From assembly GCF_001650345.1 (NCBI RefSeq), contig NZ_LVHF01000033.1, positions 1 to 64,000 on the forward strand: a stretch of 64,000 bases of DNA. The letters are read 5' to 3'. The notes under the pieces were generated by a model, which saw only the letters and a program-made list of their open reading frames with translations, was not told the DNA's origin and did not search any database. Within the stretch, counting starts at the first letter, position 1. Every line of letters starts with the position of its first letter. The DNA comes from Photobacterium jeanii. Its GTDB lineage: Bacteria > Pseudomonadota > Gammaproteobacteria > Enterobacterales > Vibrionaceae. The position numbers and the translations under genes were made by a program. Positions 1-9,225 of the stretch are shown here, piece by piece.

Positions 1-1
1 T

Positions 2-652
2 GCGCTAATGAAAGTGCAAAACATCCAAGTTTACACTCACGATTCAATCGGTCTGGGTGAAGATGGTCCTACGCACCAACCAGTTGAGCAAATCTCTTCA
101 CTACGTCTAACACCTAACATGAGCACATGGCGTCCATGTGACCAAGTTGAGTCAGCTGTAGCGTGGAAACTGGCTATCGAGCGTAAAGACGGTCCAACGT
201 CACTAATCTTCTCGCGTCAAAACCTAGCGCAACAAGAGCGTGATGCAGAGCAACTAGCGAACATCGCTAAAGGTGCTTACATCCTGAAAGATTGTGAAGG
301 CAAGCCAGAGCTTATCCTTATTGCAACGGGTTCTGAAGTTGAGCTAGCAGTAGCGGCAGCAGCAGAGCTAACAGCAGAAGGTAAGAAAGTACGTGTTGTT
401 TCAATGCCATCAACAGATGCATTCGACAAGCAAGACGCTGAATACCGTGAAGCAGTACTACCATCAGACGTAACAGCGCGTATCGCTATCGAAGCGGGTA
501 TCGCAGACTTCTGGTACAAGTACGTAGGTTTCGGTGGCAAGATCATCGGTATGACTACCTTCGGTGAATCTGCACCAGCAGGCGAGCTATTCAAGATGTT
601 CGGCTTCACCACTGAAAACGTTGTGAACACAGCAAAAGAGCTACTAGCTTAA
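2..652 (+). CDS. tkt: Transketolase, C-terminal part (5' end outside window)
   Basis: Thiamine-diphosphate enzyme of the non-oxidative pentose phosphate pathway that moves two-carbon ketol units between sugar phosphates in the cytoplasm. The visible part starts inside the central pyrimidine-binding domain: [21 protein letters not shown] and the nearby RPCDQVE segment are typical transketolase motifs. It continues through the C-terminal domain ([27 protein letters not shown]). The frame is open to the left edge, so the ATG at position 8 is internal and roughly the first two thirds of the protein are missing. A good hairpin terminator follows within 20 bases. Which tkt paralogue this is cannot be told here. 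Confidence 0.95.
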   Translation, partial: ALMKVQNIQVYTHDSIGLGEDGPTHQPVEQISSLRLTPNMSTWRPCDQVESAVAWKLAIERKDGPTSLIFSRQNLAQQERDAEQLANIAKGAYILKDCEGKPELILIATGSEVELAVAAAAELTAEGKKVRVVSMPSTDAFDKQDAEYREAVLPSDVTARIAIEAGIADFWYKYVGFGGKIIGMTTFGESAPAGELFKMFGFTTENVVNTAKELLA

Positions 653-669
653 TTTGCTGATAACGAATC

Positions 670-699
670 AAGGGTGCACCTGTGCGCCCTTGTTTTGTT
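670..699 (+). terminator. Intrinsic terminator of tkt
   Basis: An AAGGGTGCAC / TGCGCCCTT hairpin is followed by TGTTTTGTT. It sits 18 bases after the transketolase stop codon. Confidence 0.75.
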
Positions 700-721
700 A
701 GTACTGACACTATTCAGTATT

Positions 722-853
722 TATGGGCAACAAGAATCCTTCGCTTGTTGCCCATAGCAAGCAAAATTCTAACAACAATAAGTTCTACCTTTCATCAGAC
801 TGTTAGAACAGAATCCCTTCTTACATTGCCGAACATGACGTTCGGCTTTTTTT
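722..853 (+). ncRNA. Candidate structured small RNA between tkt and volA
   Basis: The 336-base gap between tkt and volA has no convincing gene. On the plus strand it folds into three successive stems: a perfect 13-bp stem with a 9-base loop (722-734 with 744-756), an 8-bp stem TTCTAACA/TGTTAGAA (767-774 with 801-808), and a strong terminator GCCGAAC/GTTCGGC (828-834 with 840-846) followed by seven T. Since tkt already has its own terminator upstream, this second terminator suggests a separate short transcript of about 130 nt or a processed 3'-UTR RNA. Only a weak promoter-like TTGTTA...TATTTA (about 695-723) is seen. No known RNA family is recognised. Confidence 0.4.
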
Positions 854-910
854 GTAAACCCTTTGCCCGCCCATGTTTGATCACATGAGACCAAAGTTTA
901 AGCACCTGAA

Positions 911-938
911 ACAAAAACGCCCCAGCATAAGCTGAGGC
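911..938 (-). terminator. Intrinsic terminator downstream of volA
   Basis: On the minus strand, GCCTCAGC TTAT GCTGGGGC is followed by GTTTTTGTTT. It ends the fadL-volA transcript about 50 bases past the volA stop. Confidence 0.75.
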
Positions 939-988
939 ATTCATTATTTCACTTCCATCCGAGATTTCACTTACATCCTAGGTGCGAG

Positions 989-3607
989 CTATTCACTTAC
1001 ATCGATAATGGTAAGGTCTTGTGGCGCAATGCGGTGAGAACCTTCTACGTACTGACCAGCGCTCAGTGAATACTCAACAAAGGATGCCGCTTGAATAGCC
1101 AATTCAGTTGCCGCCGAGTCAACCGAGCGATAATCCCCATTACCTTCTGTTTCCGATGTCGTCAGTGTGCCTGCTCCAATATTATGAGTCCCCGTCAGAA
1201 AACGGGTAAATGAACGATCCGAGCTATTCAATGTATTTTTTAAGCCGTAAACCGTCTCAAGCGGTGTCGCCCCTGCTAGCGGAAATTCGGTGGTATCAAG
1301 TGAGTAATAAGGTTTAAATGCCGAACCATTAAAGCAGCCCATATCTTGGCTTGCATTAGCTCCCGTCGTTTCGGTTGCTTGATTACACACTTCGTACATG
1401 GTCGGATTCGTATGCTCAACCTTAATCGGCACCGTCTGATCGGCAGTAGTGAAGTAGTTACCGGCAATGTCTTGTAGTGCTGGTTGTTGTGAAATACTCC
1501 CGGTCACTGACAACGATAAAATCGGAGTCTCTTTCAGCTCATTACCATAGTTAAGCGGGTCAACCGTATCAACAACAGCTTGCATCAAGTATTGAAACTC
1601 ACTGAAATAAACTTTCGCAACGTCATCTGATTTCAGTTTGTAGTCACTTGGATTTTGCTCTGCATATTGGCGTACCGCAGCCACACTTTCTAGACCTAGC
1701 TCTGTCGCCATACGTTGATGAAATTCAGGCATAGCTTTGATCGCGGGTGGCACTTCGCTGTGACCTAGCCATACTGAATTCATCAAAATACCACCGATAC
1801 CACCACCTGGGTTGGCAAGGATAGCGCCATTTAACGCAAGATCGCTTTCAGCAACAATGCCACTAAAACTCGCCCCAGCAATAGCGCCCATCGAGTGACC
1901 CATCACAAATACATTCTCGCTATCAAAACGTTCAGCAATGTTCGTTGGATATGTAAAGTTCAATCCTTGGTCTAGCGACGCACGCAGGTTAATCAAATCT
2001 GCGATACTTTGACGCAAGTTATCACGCGATGTCAGCAACGCATCCGCTTTCAGGAAGTTCTTCACATCAGCCTGCTCATGACCACTAAATAAGCCCCGCA
2101 GTGACTGACTCACATTCACTTCATAACTGCCATCACCATCGAAATCCACCGCTCGGGTATTGTGCAATGGGTGATCAATAGCAATCACAGCATAACCTTG
2201 GTTGGCTAATTCAGCTTGCACAAAGTTATCCAGTAGCAACATGCCACCGTTGCCGAACTCTTTTGCTGCCGTGATACCATGAGCAAACAACACCACAGGC
2301 CAACCATCGTTAGGCATTGGGGTACGATCGGGGTTTGGCAGTACCACTTGTACTTGAAGCTCTTGAGTAGCTGTAGATATCGGCATAAGCGGATCGCGAA
2401 TTGTCCCCTCACCTTCTACGTGCCAAGCACTATAGAGCGGCTGACAGCTTTCTCGGGTGAAACGATAGCTATCAAAGTAGGTTTCATTGTCATCAACTTT
2501 GATACCGTCAGTTTTAAACCAAAAACGCGCATCAGCCTGATTATTGCTATCAATGGCACAATTGGTGTGATTGATAGCAGAGGAGTCAGCAAGGTAATAA
2601 GGCAGTTTGACTGTCGCTTGTAACTTGCGTACGCACTCAACCAACAAGCCATCGCCGACGTTGCTATCACAGAAGTTAGGGTCGATATCTGGGTTACCAA
2701 TAATGCCGCCAACTACACGCCCGACAATAGTATCTAAGACTTCAGGCGGAAGCCCTGCACCAACCAAATGCTCTTCAGGCGTATCAGCAGAAGTTAACCC
2801 ATTAGCATCGGCTTCTGGATTCTTAACTAATGATTTCAGAACCTTGCCAATTGATTGAGTTTTAATGGCTGCGATATAAAAAGTATTGTCAGGGGTGATC
2901 GCTTCATCGCCCAGCGTTGTAAATAAAGCCTCAGTCTGCGCCTTATAAGCCGCTAAAAGAGGATCGGTTTGCTCATTTTGGAGCAAATCATTAAATGCAA
3001 CGGATGGTTTAACTGCATCGCCACTGGTACTTTTCAGGCCATTTGATACCACTAAAACATGCTGAGTTGCCGCCGCAAAAGGGCGCAACGGTAAAATTTG
3101 TAAATGACCAAAACGAGTTGCTTGTACCGTAAAATCTTTTCCGAATTTAAGCTCGCCATAGCCACTTAATGGGAAAGAGCGCTCCGCAAACAAACGCACA
3201 TTATCTTTAAATGTACCGCTATCTAACTGAGATACATCCCCTTCCATCGGCAGTGAAAACGGCGCAGTGGTTGACCAGCCATCAAGATCTTCTAAGGCAC
3301 ATTTAGTCGCATTTTCAACGCTTGACTCAGGCGTCGCACCATCGTCAGTATCGCCACAACCGAAAATAATCAGTTGGTTATCAATACTTTGAACACCATC
3401 CTTGCCAAGAAAATACAAATCATTTGGCATAGGTAGGTTGCTATCACTGGCGATCTGCTTGGTATTCTCGATGCCAAAAGTAAATGCTAAGTTTGCTGGC
3501 AATAGCTTATCTTCGCTACTGCTGTCATCGTCAGATGAGTTACATGCCGCTAATGTGCTGGCTGTGAGTGCCACCAGCATCGCTTTCGTAATTAGATTCT
3601 GTTTCAT
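989..3607 (-). CDS. volA: VolA-like surface lipase/lysophospholipase lipoprotein (Pla-1/cef family)
   Basis: Predicted 872-residue outer-membrane lipoprotein. The start is placed at MKQNLITK, nine bases after a GAGG ribosome site; an upstream in-frame ATG lacks one. A signal peptide ends in lipobox LAAC (Cys22), followed by Asp/Ser-rich residues. The second half is an alpha/beta hydrolase with VVLFAHGITA (oxyanion region) and the nucleophile elbow GHSMG near residue 570. It is co-oriented with and 48 bases behind a fadL homologue, the arrangement known for Vibrio cholerae VolA, which cleaves lysophosphatidylcholine and hands the released fatty acid to FadL. Family membership is well supported; the exact substrate is inferred from that homologue. 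Confidence 0.9.
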   Translation of the reverse strand: MKQNLITKAMLVALTASTLAACNSSDDDSSSEDKLLPANLAFTFGIENTKQIASDSNLPMPNDLYFLGKDGVQSIDNQLIIFGCGDTDDGATPESSVENATKCALEDLDGWSTTAPFSLPMEGDVSQLDSGTFKDNVRLFAERSFPLSGYGELKFGKDFTVQATRFGHLQILPLRPFAAATQHVLVVSNGLKSTSGDAVKPSVAFNDLLQNEQTDPLLAAYKAQTEALFTTLGDEAITPDNTFYIAAIKTQSIGKVLKSLVKNPEADANGLTSADTPEEHLVGAGLPPEVLDTIVGRVVGGIIGNPDIDPNFCDSNVGDGLLVECVRKLQATVKLPYYLADSSAINHTNCAIDSNNQADARFWFKTDGIKVDDNETYFDSYRFTRESCQPLYSAWHVEGEGTIRDPLMPISTATQELQVQVVLPNPDRTPMPNDGWPVVLFAHGITAAKEFGNGGMLLLDNFVQAELANQGYAVIAIDHPLHNTRAVDFDGDGSYEVNVSQSLRGLFSGHEQADVKNFLKADALLTSRDNLRQSIADLINLRASLDQGLNFTYPTNIAERFDSENVFVMGHSMGAIAGASFSGIVAESDLALNGAILANPGGGIGGILMNSVWLGHSEVPPAIKAMPEFHQRMATELGLESVAAVRQYAEQNPSDYKLKSDDVAKVYFSEFQYLMQAVVDTVDPLNYGNELKETPILSLSVTGSISQQPALQDIAGNYFTTADQTVPIKVEHTNPTMYEVCNQATETTGANASQDMGCFNGSAFKPYYSLDTTEFPLAGATPLETVYGLKNTLNSSDRSFTRFLTGTHNIGAGTLTTSETEGNGDYRSVDSAATELAIQAASFVEYSLSAGQYVEGSHRIAPQDLTIIDVSE

Positions 3608-3655
3608 GAGATCCTCGCGATTCATACTCTGCTCCGATGGCAGAGCAAAGTATTA

Positions 3656-4930
3656 CTAGAAGGTGTATGAATATTGAATGGCGTAAAGCATGGCGTTACT
3701 GGTGGTGGTCTTGAAGAAAAGTCCTTCCTCTTCAATGATCTCACCGGTTTCACCTTCAAGGTAAGTCAGCCCCAAATCGAATTGGTGAGCACCACGGTAG
3801 TAAGACACCCCTGCGGAGTACCAGATACGATCCGAGTCAGGAATACTGGCGGTAACATGTTGATCGGTTGGTGTTTCATCGTAAGCGACACCGGAGCGTA
3901 CCGCCCAATGTGGGGTAATTTGGTAAGTGGCACCTAAAGAGTAACGATTAGAGTCTTTCCACTCTTCTGGCTTTTGGAGGCAGACTTTATCGTTGTCACC
4001 TTTGGTACTACATTCATTGCCAACAGAGGTGGCTTTGATCTCTTGGAAGCTACTCCAGCCAATGTGCACCCAGCTGTAATGAAGGGCAAATTTGTGCGTG
4101 AGTTGGTGATGGCCAGATAACTCAAACATTGCAGGCAGACTTAACGTAAGCTCGCCATCAACATTTTTTACGTACTCTAATTTGGCATTTTCAGTGTCCA
4201 TCTGAATACCGCTGAACTCACCGCTCATATCAATATCGGAAGCCCCTGTGTACGCAAAGCCCCAACGATGATTGTCATTTAGCTTATAAACCGCCCCGAC
4301 TTTATAGCCAAAACCAATCCCATTGCCTTCTAGGCTGGCGAATTTATTGGTTTCTCCTTTCGTCACCATTTCCGCGATAGGTGAATAACGATTTAACTCA
4401 GCATGAGCCAGCAATAAACTCGCACTGGCCCCCAACGCCAGACTGTCGTTAATCTCATAAGCAACACTGGTATTAAGGTTAATCACAGTAACGGCGGTAT
4501 CGCCTGCAATAACGCCAAATTCTTGGTTCACTTCATCGCTGTATTCAGACGCAAGGCCAAAATCAGAATACGAGCCAAAGCCGACTGTTAACTTGTCGTT
4601 GAATTCATGCGTCATGAATAGGTTTGGCACAAAAGCCGGTGGCGCCGCTTCTTCTTCAAACGCATCAACCGTGGTGCCTTTACTGAACTCGATTTGAATA
4701 TTGGGATCGATATACGCAATACCCGAGCTGATGTTGGTACCTTCTAGCATGCTCATCGACGCAGGGTTGCGAGCTAAGGTCGCTGCGTTATCTGCAATGA
4801 CAGCCTCACCAGCAAATGCTCGTCCTAGGCCAGATGCTGAGTGCTCTGCAATCTGAAACCCAGCTGCCGCTGTCATACCACTCCATGCACCTAGCATACT
4901 CAGTGCTATCAGTTTCTTTTTATTCTTCAT
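3656..4930 (-). CDS. fadL: FadL-family outer-membrane long-chain fatty acid transporter
   Basis: Outer-membrane beta-barrel of 424 residues for uptake of long-chain fatty acids and other hydrophobic molecules. The start is MKNKKKLIAL, preceded by GAGGCGGTTAGG; the reading frame is open 96 bases further upstream but without a ribosome site. The signal peptide ends at TAAA, and the mature N terminus GFQIAEHSASGLGRAFAG is the family hallmark (N-terminal hatch), followed by NPASM and many alternating beta strands ending in an aromatic residue (YSYTF). It is the first gene of the fadL-volA operon and divergent from the TetR gene across a 611-base region. Confidence 0.93.
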   Translation of the reverse strand: MKNKKKLIALSMLGAWSGMTAAAGFQIAEHSASGLGRAFAGEAVIADNAATLARNPASMSMLEGTNISSGIAYIDPNIQIEFSKGTTVDAFEEEAAPPAFVPNLFMTHEFNDKLTVGFGSYSDFGLASEYSDEVNQEFGVIAGDTAVTVINLNTSVAYEINDSLALGASASLLLAHAELNRYSPIAEMVTKGETNKFASLEGNGIGFGYKVGAVYKLNDNHRWGFAYTGASDIDMSGEFSGIQMDTENAKLEYVKNVDGELTLSLPAMFELSGHHQLTHKFALHYSWVHIGWSSFQEIKATSVGNECSTKGDNDKVCLQKPEEWKDSNRYSLGATYQITPHWAVRSGVAYDETPTDQHVTASIPDSDRIWYSAGVSYYRGAHQFDLGLTYLEGETGEIIEEEGLFFKTTTSNAMLYAIQYSYTF

Positions 4931-5290
4931 CCTAACCGCCTCGCTGCCTGACTTACTGAGGGAAAACCTCATCATTTTGATTTTGGATTCAGCGGGGAAT
5001 TTACAGAACGAAATACCATATATCAAATATTGCGTGAAAAAACTGTTAAGTGGAGAATTCTAATTTTCGCTTAACCTATTGTTTTACTGCAACTATTAAT
5101 AAGTCCAACAATAAGATTTTAGACTTTTTACTCTATTGCAACACAATGAATTAACGATATTTTATTTTTAGTAAAGCAGGTGACGTTAATTAAGATTAAG
5201 CAAATTTATAGCGCGGTAAGGTAATAACAACTGCAAGATAGAGCAAAGAGCCTCCAAACTAGACTAACGACATTTCTGGCGAAAAAACGC
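4931..5290. other. AT-rich intergenic region upstream of fadL
   Basis: No gene is seen in this part of the 611-base divergent region. It must hold the fadL-volA promoter on the minus strand and is very AT-rich (for example 5080-5180). No confident operator was recognised. Confidence 0.5.
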
Positions 5291-5320
5291 TCAACAATAA
5301 AATTCAATAGGTGTCATAGT
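5291..5320 (+). promoter_or_regulatory. Possible promoter of the small RNA at 5327-5450
   Basis: TCAACA and CATAGT hexamers, each 4/6 to the sigma-70 consensus, are spaced by 18 bases and would start transcription near 5327. The match is weak. Confidence 0.3.
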
Positions 5321-5326
5321 AAATTA

Positions 5327-5450
5327 CTTGCAACACTTTACCGTTTACCATACCATTTAATGGTTAGTCTTTTTCAAATCACTTTCCTTAGCGTTTGCTA
5401 ATTCGCTAAGTATTAAGGCAGTTACTCTTGTTCTAACTGCCCCTTTTTTT
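5327..5450 (+). ncRNA. Candidate Hfq-type small RNA or leader upstream of the TetR gene
   Basis: No ORF explains the strong Rho-independent terminator at 5417-5450 (GGCAGTTA/TAACTGCC, then C and seven T), which ends 91 bases before the TetR start. Upstream of it are a CTTAGCG/CGCTAAG stem (about 5388-5411), a small ACCAT/ATGGT stem (about 5351-5363) and a single-stranded U-rich stretch (AGTCTTTTTC) of the kind Hfq binds. The layout fits a small RNA of about 124 nt, or an attenuated leader of the TetR gene. No match to a known Vibrio sRNA was recognised. Confidence 0.4.
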
Positions 5451-5541
5451 CTCTGACTTTCAAAAGGCACCATCCAGTTGAGTCAAAACCTTAAAATTTA
5501 ATCTTTTGATGGCATTGGTGGGCACCAATAATGGAATAAAC

Positions 5542-6081
5542 ATGGCACGTGTAACGCGCAGCGAAGCTGAAAGAACAAAACAAAAGATCCTCCAAGCCGT
5601 CACTCACTGCTTACTCGATCCAAGTATCGGGTTCGATAAAATGACGTACACACGTCTACAAGAAATGACCGGATTATCACGCGGTGGCATCCTCAATCAC
5701 TTTAATAAAAAAGCTGACTTTTTGATCGCACTCGATCATGATTTTCACCTCTGTTTACTCTCTCCGCTTGATTTCAGTAGCCGTGATGCTTTTATTCATT
5801 CCTTCGAGCTCGCTTTACAACAAAGAGAGTTTCGCACCATCCTCATTCTGATGATCCGCCATATTGCACAAGGTGCACCCAATATCATCGCAGAGCGGAC
5901 ATGGCTACTGATGGCAACCAAAATCAAAACAGAATTAGGGGAAACTGTTCTCGAAGAAGACTTACCGCGCCTTCTTGGCAAAGTTTGCACCCTATTGCTG
6001 AATGAACAACAACACTTCCCATCGATAGCAATGACCAGCCAACTTCTTACATCTCGTCTCGTACCTAGCGAGGTTGAGTAA
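5542..6081 (+). CDS. TetR/AcrR-family transcriptional regulator
   Basis: A 179-residue DNA-binding repressor-type protein. The preferred start is MARVTRSEAERTKQ, which begins the classic TetR helix 1; an in-frame ATG 36 bases upstream would add 12 residues without homologous character. The N-terminal HTH spans about residues 10-60 (ILQAVTHCLL, YTRLQEMTGLSRGGILNHFNKKADFL). The remaining helical ligand-binding domain is divergent and its ligand cannot be read from sequence. It is divergent from fadL-volA, so control of that operon, perhaps by fatty acyl ligands, is a natural guess but is not shown. Confidence 0.88.
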   Translation: MARVTRSEAERTKQKILQAVTHCLLDPSIGFDKMTYTRLQEMTGLSRGGILNHFNKKADFLIALDHDFHLCLLSPLDFSSRDAFIHSFELALQQREFRTILILMIRHIAQGAPNIIAERTWLLMATKIKTELGETVLEEDLPRLLGKVCTLLLNEQQHFPSIAMTSQLLTSRLVPSEVE

Positions 6082-6422
6082 CCCCAAATTCAGCGCAGAA
6101 TTACCTTTTCGTACACACAGAAACCAGCCTTACAGTACGCATTCACTTTGCCTTTAATTAGGATTAATGACAGTTCCAATAAGGCACTGCGCTGCAACAA
6201 ACCGCCTTTTTTTTGACAATTTGTTCCACAAAAGTGCTTCTACCCTTCACAATTCTCACCTTATTTGTTTAAACTTGCAGCTATATCTTGGAGATAACGC
6301 CATAATAAATGGGGCATTTTTCCGCTTCATTTAAACAACATTGAACGTTTACACAATCTTGGGACCTAAGTTCCATACCTGATTGTCCATTATTTTAAAC
6401 AGACCAATGAAAGGGGCTCACA
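6082..6422 (+). other. Intergenic region: TetR gene terminator and promoter of the YjfI-YjfM operon
   Basis: 341 bases without a gene. A TetR-side terminator lies at 6181-6214. The remainder before 6423 must carry the promoter of the six-gene envelope operon, and a ribosome site AAAGGGG lies just ahead of the first gene. No confident -10/-35 pair was identified. Confidence 0.5.
6181..6214 (+). terminator. Probable terminator of the TetR gene
   Basis: A short AAGGC/GCCTT stem with a large loop is followed by eight T. The stem is only five bp, so this is a weaker call. Confidence 0.45.
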
Positions 6423-6824
6423 ATGACGTGGCAACTACCTGAACTGCAAACGCTGCTAGCAGAACATGATGGCTGGCAAGTTGAAGCAACTGAACAAACG
6501 CTCATCATCAAAAACGAAGACCAAATTGAAGCTTACCTAGCGGTTGCAGGCGAACAAATTTTGGTAGAAGTGCTGCTATTTGCTCAACAGCAAGTAAAAG
6601 ATGCAAACGCACTGAACGACTTTGTTCTACGCACTCACAAAATGTTCCCACTATCAACCATTGGTATTAACGACATTGATGGCGAAAGCTACTACGTTGC
6701 CTTTGGCTCTTTGTCTTCACAATCAAAAGCAGAAAGCGTTGTTATTGAGGTAGCAACTCTGTTCCGAAACGTTGAAGCCTTTATCGAACTTTATCAAGAC
6801 CACCTAGCGGAGAATGCAGCATGA
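6423..6824 (+). CDS. yjfI: DUF2170 family protein, YjfI-like
   Basis: A 133-residue soluble acidic protein of the DUF2170 family, which has no known biochemical function. It is the first gene of a tight operon and overlaps the next gene by four bases (ATGA), implying translational coupling. Enterobacteria have the same order, yjfI then yjfJ (PspA-like), so a partner or regulator of the PspA-like protein is a reasonable inference. The ribosome site is AAAGGGG. No signal peptide or membrane segment. Confidence 0.8.
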   Translation: MTWQLPELQTLLAEHDGWQVEATEQTLIIKNEDQIEAYLAVAGEQILVEVLLFAQQQVKDANALNDFVLRTHKMFPLSTIGINDIDGESYYVAFGSLSSQSKAESVVIEVATLFRNVEAFIELYQDHLAENAA

Positions 6825-7507
6825 GTGTTTGGAAAAAACTAGTGACAGCCCTTAAAGGTGGCGCAAATGAAGCTGCTGAAGCGGTAGCCGACAATCAAGC
6901 GCTACGTATTCTTGACCAAGAAATCCGTGAAGCAAAAGCTGAGCTACGTCGTTCTGACGAGGCACTAGTGAAGATCGTTGCCAAACGTAAGCTGTCTTCA
7001 CAAAAAGTGGCTAGCTTTGAAAGCGGCATAGCTGAGTACGAAGGCCATGCTCGCTCTGCAATGGAAAAAGGTCAGCAAGATCTTGCACTTGAGTGTGCAC
7101 AAAAAGTCGCGAACCTTCGCAACGAACAGCAAACAGAGCAAACTTACCTAGAGCAGTTCACTCAATCTGAACAAAGCATGCGCACTAACATTGCGCAAGC
7201 TAAAGACAAACTACGTCAACTAGAGCAACAAGTTGATGTTGTTAAAGCGAACGAAGCAGTACAAAAAGCACAATCTGCTGTTTCAGCAACTAACGTGGGT
7301 GCAAATGCAAAAATGCACACGGCGGTTGAATCGCTAGAGCGCATTAAGCGTCGCCAAGCAGAGAAATCAGCTCAGCTTGAAGCGGCAGCTGAAATGGCTG
7401 AAGAGCAATCTGGCAGCGGCCTAGATAAGAAACTGGCTGAAGCAGGTATCACTCCAGGTGGTAGCCAGTCAGCAGAAGACGAACTAGCGCGTATTTTGGG
7501 TAAATAA
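6821..7507 (+). CDS. yjfJ: PspA/IM30 family membrane-stress protein, YjfJ-like
   Basis: A 228-residue, mostly alpha-helical ESCRT-III-type protein. Long heptad-rich helices run from about residue 20 to 190 (ALRILDQEIREAKAELRRSDE, KANEAVQKAQSAVSA), followed by a Gly/Ser linker and a short C-terminal helix (SAEDELARILGK). PspA/IM30 proteins coat and stabilise damaged inner membranes. The surrounding K+ channel and small membrane proteins suggest a dedicated envelope or ion-homeostasis stress module, not the classical pspABC system, of which no other member is nearby. Confidence 0.88.
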   Translation: MSVWKKLVTALKGGANEAAEAVADNQALRILDQEIREAKAELRRSDEALVKIVAKRKLSSQKVASFESGIAEYEGHARSAMEKGQQDLALECAQKVANLRNEQQTEQTYLEQFTQSEQSMRTNIAQAKDKLRQLEQQVDVVKANEAVQKAQSAVSATNVGANAKMHTAVESLERIKRRQAEKSAQLEAAAEMAEEQSGSGLDKKLAEAGITPGGSQSAEDELARILGK

Positions 7508-7525
7508 CCCACTCGGAGGTAGTGA

Positions 7526-8572
7526 ATGTCAATCTGGTTAATGCTGCGCCGCTGGGTAGCGACTCAATTCGGTCAACTTAGTAGCCGCAACCTTGCGCTG
7601 TCTTTACTTGCTTACGCAGCAATCAGCTGGCTGTTATTACGCCTTGCTGGCGAAACAGCGCTAACTCACTCATTAACGGATTTCGTTTACTACCTCTTTG
7701 TTACTGCATCAACCGTGGGCTACGGCGACATGTCGCCAACCACAGACTTAGGCAAATGGGTCGTCTCTTTATTCGTTATTCCGGGCGGATTAGGGCTTTT
7801 TGCCATTGGAGTCAGCCGTATCGCGAGCCTATTACTCCACTACTGGAAAGGTGGATTAATGGGGAAACGGAGTCTGAAAGTGAAAAAACACATTCTCGTG
7901 CTAGGTTGGAATGAACAACGCACGCTAAGTCTACTCAACATGCTATTGCACGAAGAGCAAGGACGACGCGATATCGTGTTATGTGTCCGACCTGAAATTG
8001 AAAACCCAATGCCGGGTAAAATTGAATTTGTACGCGTCGTGAGCTTTACCGATCATCAAGGCATGCAACGCGCAGGTGTTACTGATGCCGATTGCATCAT
8101 TGTCGATAACCCAGAAGATGATGTGACCTTATCAGCTGCGCTTTACTGCGCGAACCAAAACCCTGATGCTCACTTACTGGCGTATTTTAACGATGAAGCC
8201 TTAAGCCAATTGCTTAAGCAGCACTGTCCGAACGCTGAGTGTATTCCTTCGGTATCAATCGAGATGCTTGCGAAAGCGGCGGTTGATCCCGGTTCAAGCG
8301 AACTGCACCATGAATTACTGAGCACGCAAAAAGGCATGACTCAGTACTCGGTTATCTATCCGCAAGATAAACCTACCACCACCATAGCCCCGCTGTTTCC
8401 GCTTTTTAAACAGCAACACGATGCGATTTTAATCGCCATTGATTCAGGCAACGGTGTGGAGCTGAATCCACCATTAGATCGCACAGTAACACCGGGCGAT
8501 AAACTGTTTTATATCGCGGATGAACGTGTCGATGACTTTAATTGGCAGCAATTAGGAGAAGAGCATGTTTGA
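7526..8572 (+). CDS. Two-TM potassium channel with RCK/TrkA-N domain
   Basis: A 348-residue inner-membrane K+ channel. Residues 1-110 hold two transmembrane helices around a pore loop with selectivity filter TVGYGD (63-68). Residues about 120-240 form a Rossmann-type RCK/TrkA-N regulatory domain (HILVLGWNEQ), and the C-terminal part resembles TrkA-C (TPGDKLFYIADE). A GGAGG site precedes the ATG. The stop overlaps the next gene by eight bases. Insertion of a channel between the PspA-like and YjfK genes ties K+ flux to this envelope module. The activating ligand (NAD(H), Ca2+ or nucleotide) is not evident. Confidence 0.9.
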   Translation: MSIWLMLRRWVATQFGQLSSRNLALSLLAYAAISWLLLRLAGETALTHSLTDFVYYLFVTASTVGYGDMSPTTDLGKWVVSLFVIPGGLGLFAIGVSRIASLLLHYWKGGLMGKRSLKVKKHILVLGWNEQRTLSLLNMLLHEEQGRRDIVLCVRPEIENPMPGKIEFVRVVSFTDHQGMQRAGVTDADCIIVDNPEDDVTLSAALYCANQNPDAHLLAYFNDEALSQLLKQHCPNAECIPSVSIEMLAKAAVDPGSSELHHELLSTQKGMTQYSVIYPQDKPTTTIAPLFPLFKQQHDAILIAIDSGNGVELNPPLDRTVTPGDKLFYIADERVDDFNWQQLGEEHV

Positions 8573-9200
8573 TTGGTTTAAGAAGAAATTAACGCCGGAA
8601 GAACCTAAAATCCAAGCCCCTGAAGTGCTTGGATTACGTTTAGGTGGCGCTGTGGAATTAGACGATCTTCGCCTCAAGCTCATTGAGCCTGATCTGATCA
8701 TCGAAGGTGCAGCACGCACCCAGCTCATTCAAGCTGTGGGCGTCGTTAACCTTGATGAGCAAACCCGCTTACTACGCTACTACACCGACGACGATGGCTT
8801 CATTCAAGTGCTGCAACATGGCCGCTCTGATGCTGATGTCAGTGAAGTGAAGCTGTACTACTTCTACCACACTAAACCGATTGATACTCAAGCCCAATGG
8901 AATGACGCGCTAAACCATCACATTGTGCAAGATAGCAAAGAGCTTGAAGGTCACCACTTCGACAAAGTGTGGGAAAACGAGCGCCCTGTGGCGATGACGG
9001 AAAAAACCTACCTCAGCGATGGCACCAGCAGTGAAACCGATCAGTTTGTGATGATTTACGAACGCGAACTCGGCAATGACCAATTTGAGTCAATGATGAT
9101 CGCGGGTGAAGAGAAGTTTGTTAAAGACCGTGCAGAATGGTGTGTTGTCACTAGTACAGGATTCCCATTAACCCCGACTGACTTCACTGTCATCGGATAA
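8565..9200 (+). CDS. yjfK: DUF2491 family protein, YjfK-like
   Basis: A 211-residue soluble protein of the uncharacterised DUF2491/YjfK family. It begins with a basic amphipathic stretch (MFDWFKKKL) and carries conserved segments such as LRLGGAVELDDLRLKL and YYTDDDGFIQVLQ. Its start codon lies inside the end of the channel gene (eight-base overlap), so the two products are probably made together. No signal peptide or transmembrane helix. Function unknown; by context it belongs with the PspA-like protein and the membrane proteins around it. Confidence 0.82.
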   Translation: MFDWFKKKLTPEEPKIQAPEVLGLRLGGAVELDDLRLKLIEPDLIIEGAARTQLIQAVGVVNLDEQTRLLRYYTDDDGFIQVLQHGRSDADVSEVKLYYFYHTKPIDTQAQWNDALNHHIVQDSKELEGHHFDKVWENERPVAMTEKTYLSDGTSSETDQFVMIYERELGNDQFESMMIAGEEKFVKDRAEWCVVTSTGFPLTPTDFTVIG

Positions 9201-9225
9201 TTAATAACGATTTATAGGATAATTC

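Noticed and set aside
682-888. 68-residue frame between tkt and volA
   Set aside because: No ribosome site and it lies across clear RNA hairpins and a terminator; treated as a shadow of structured RNA.
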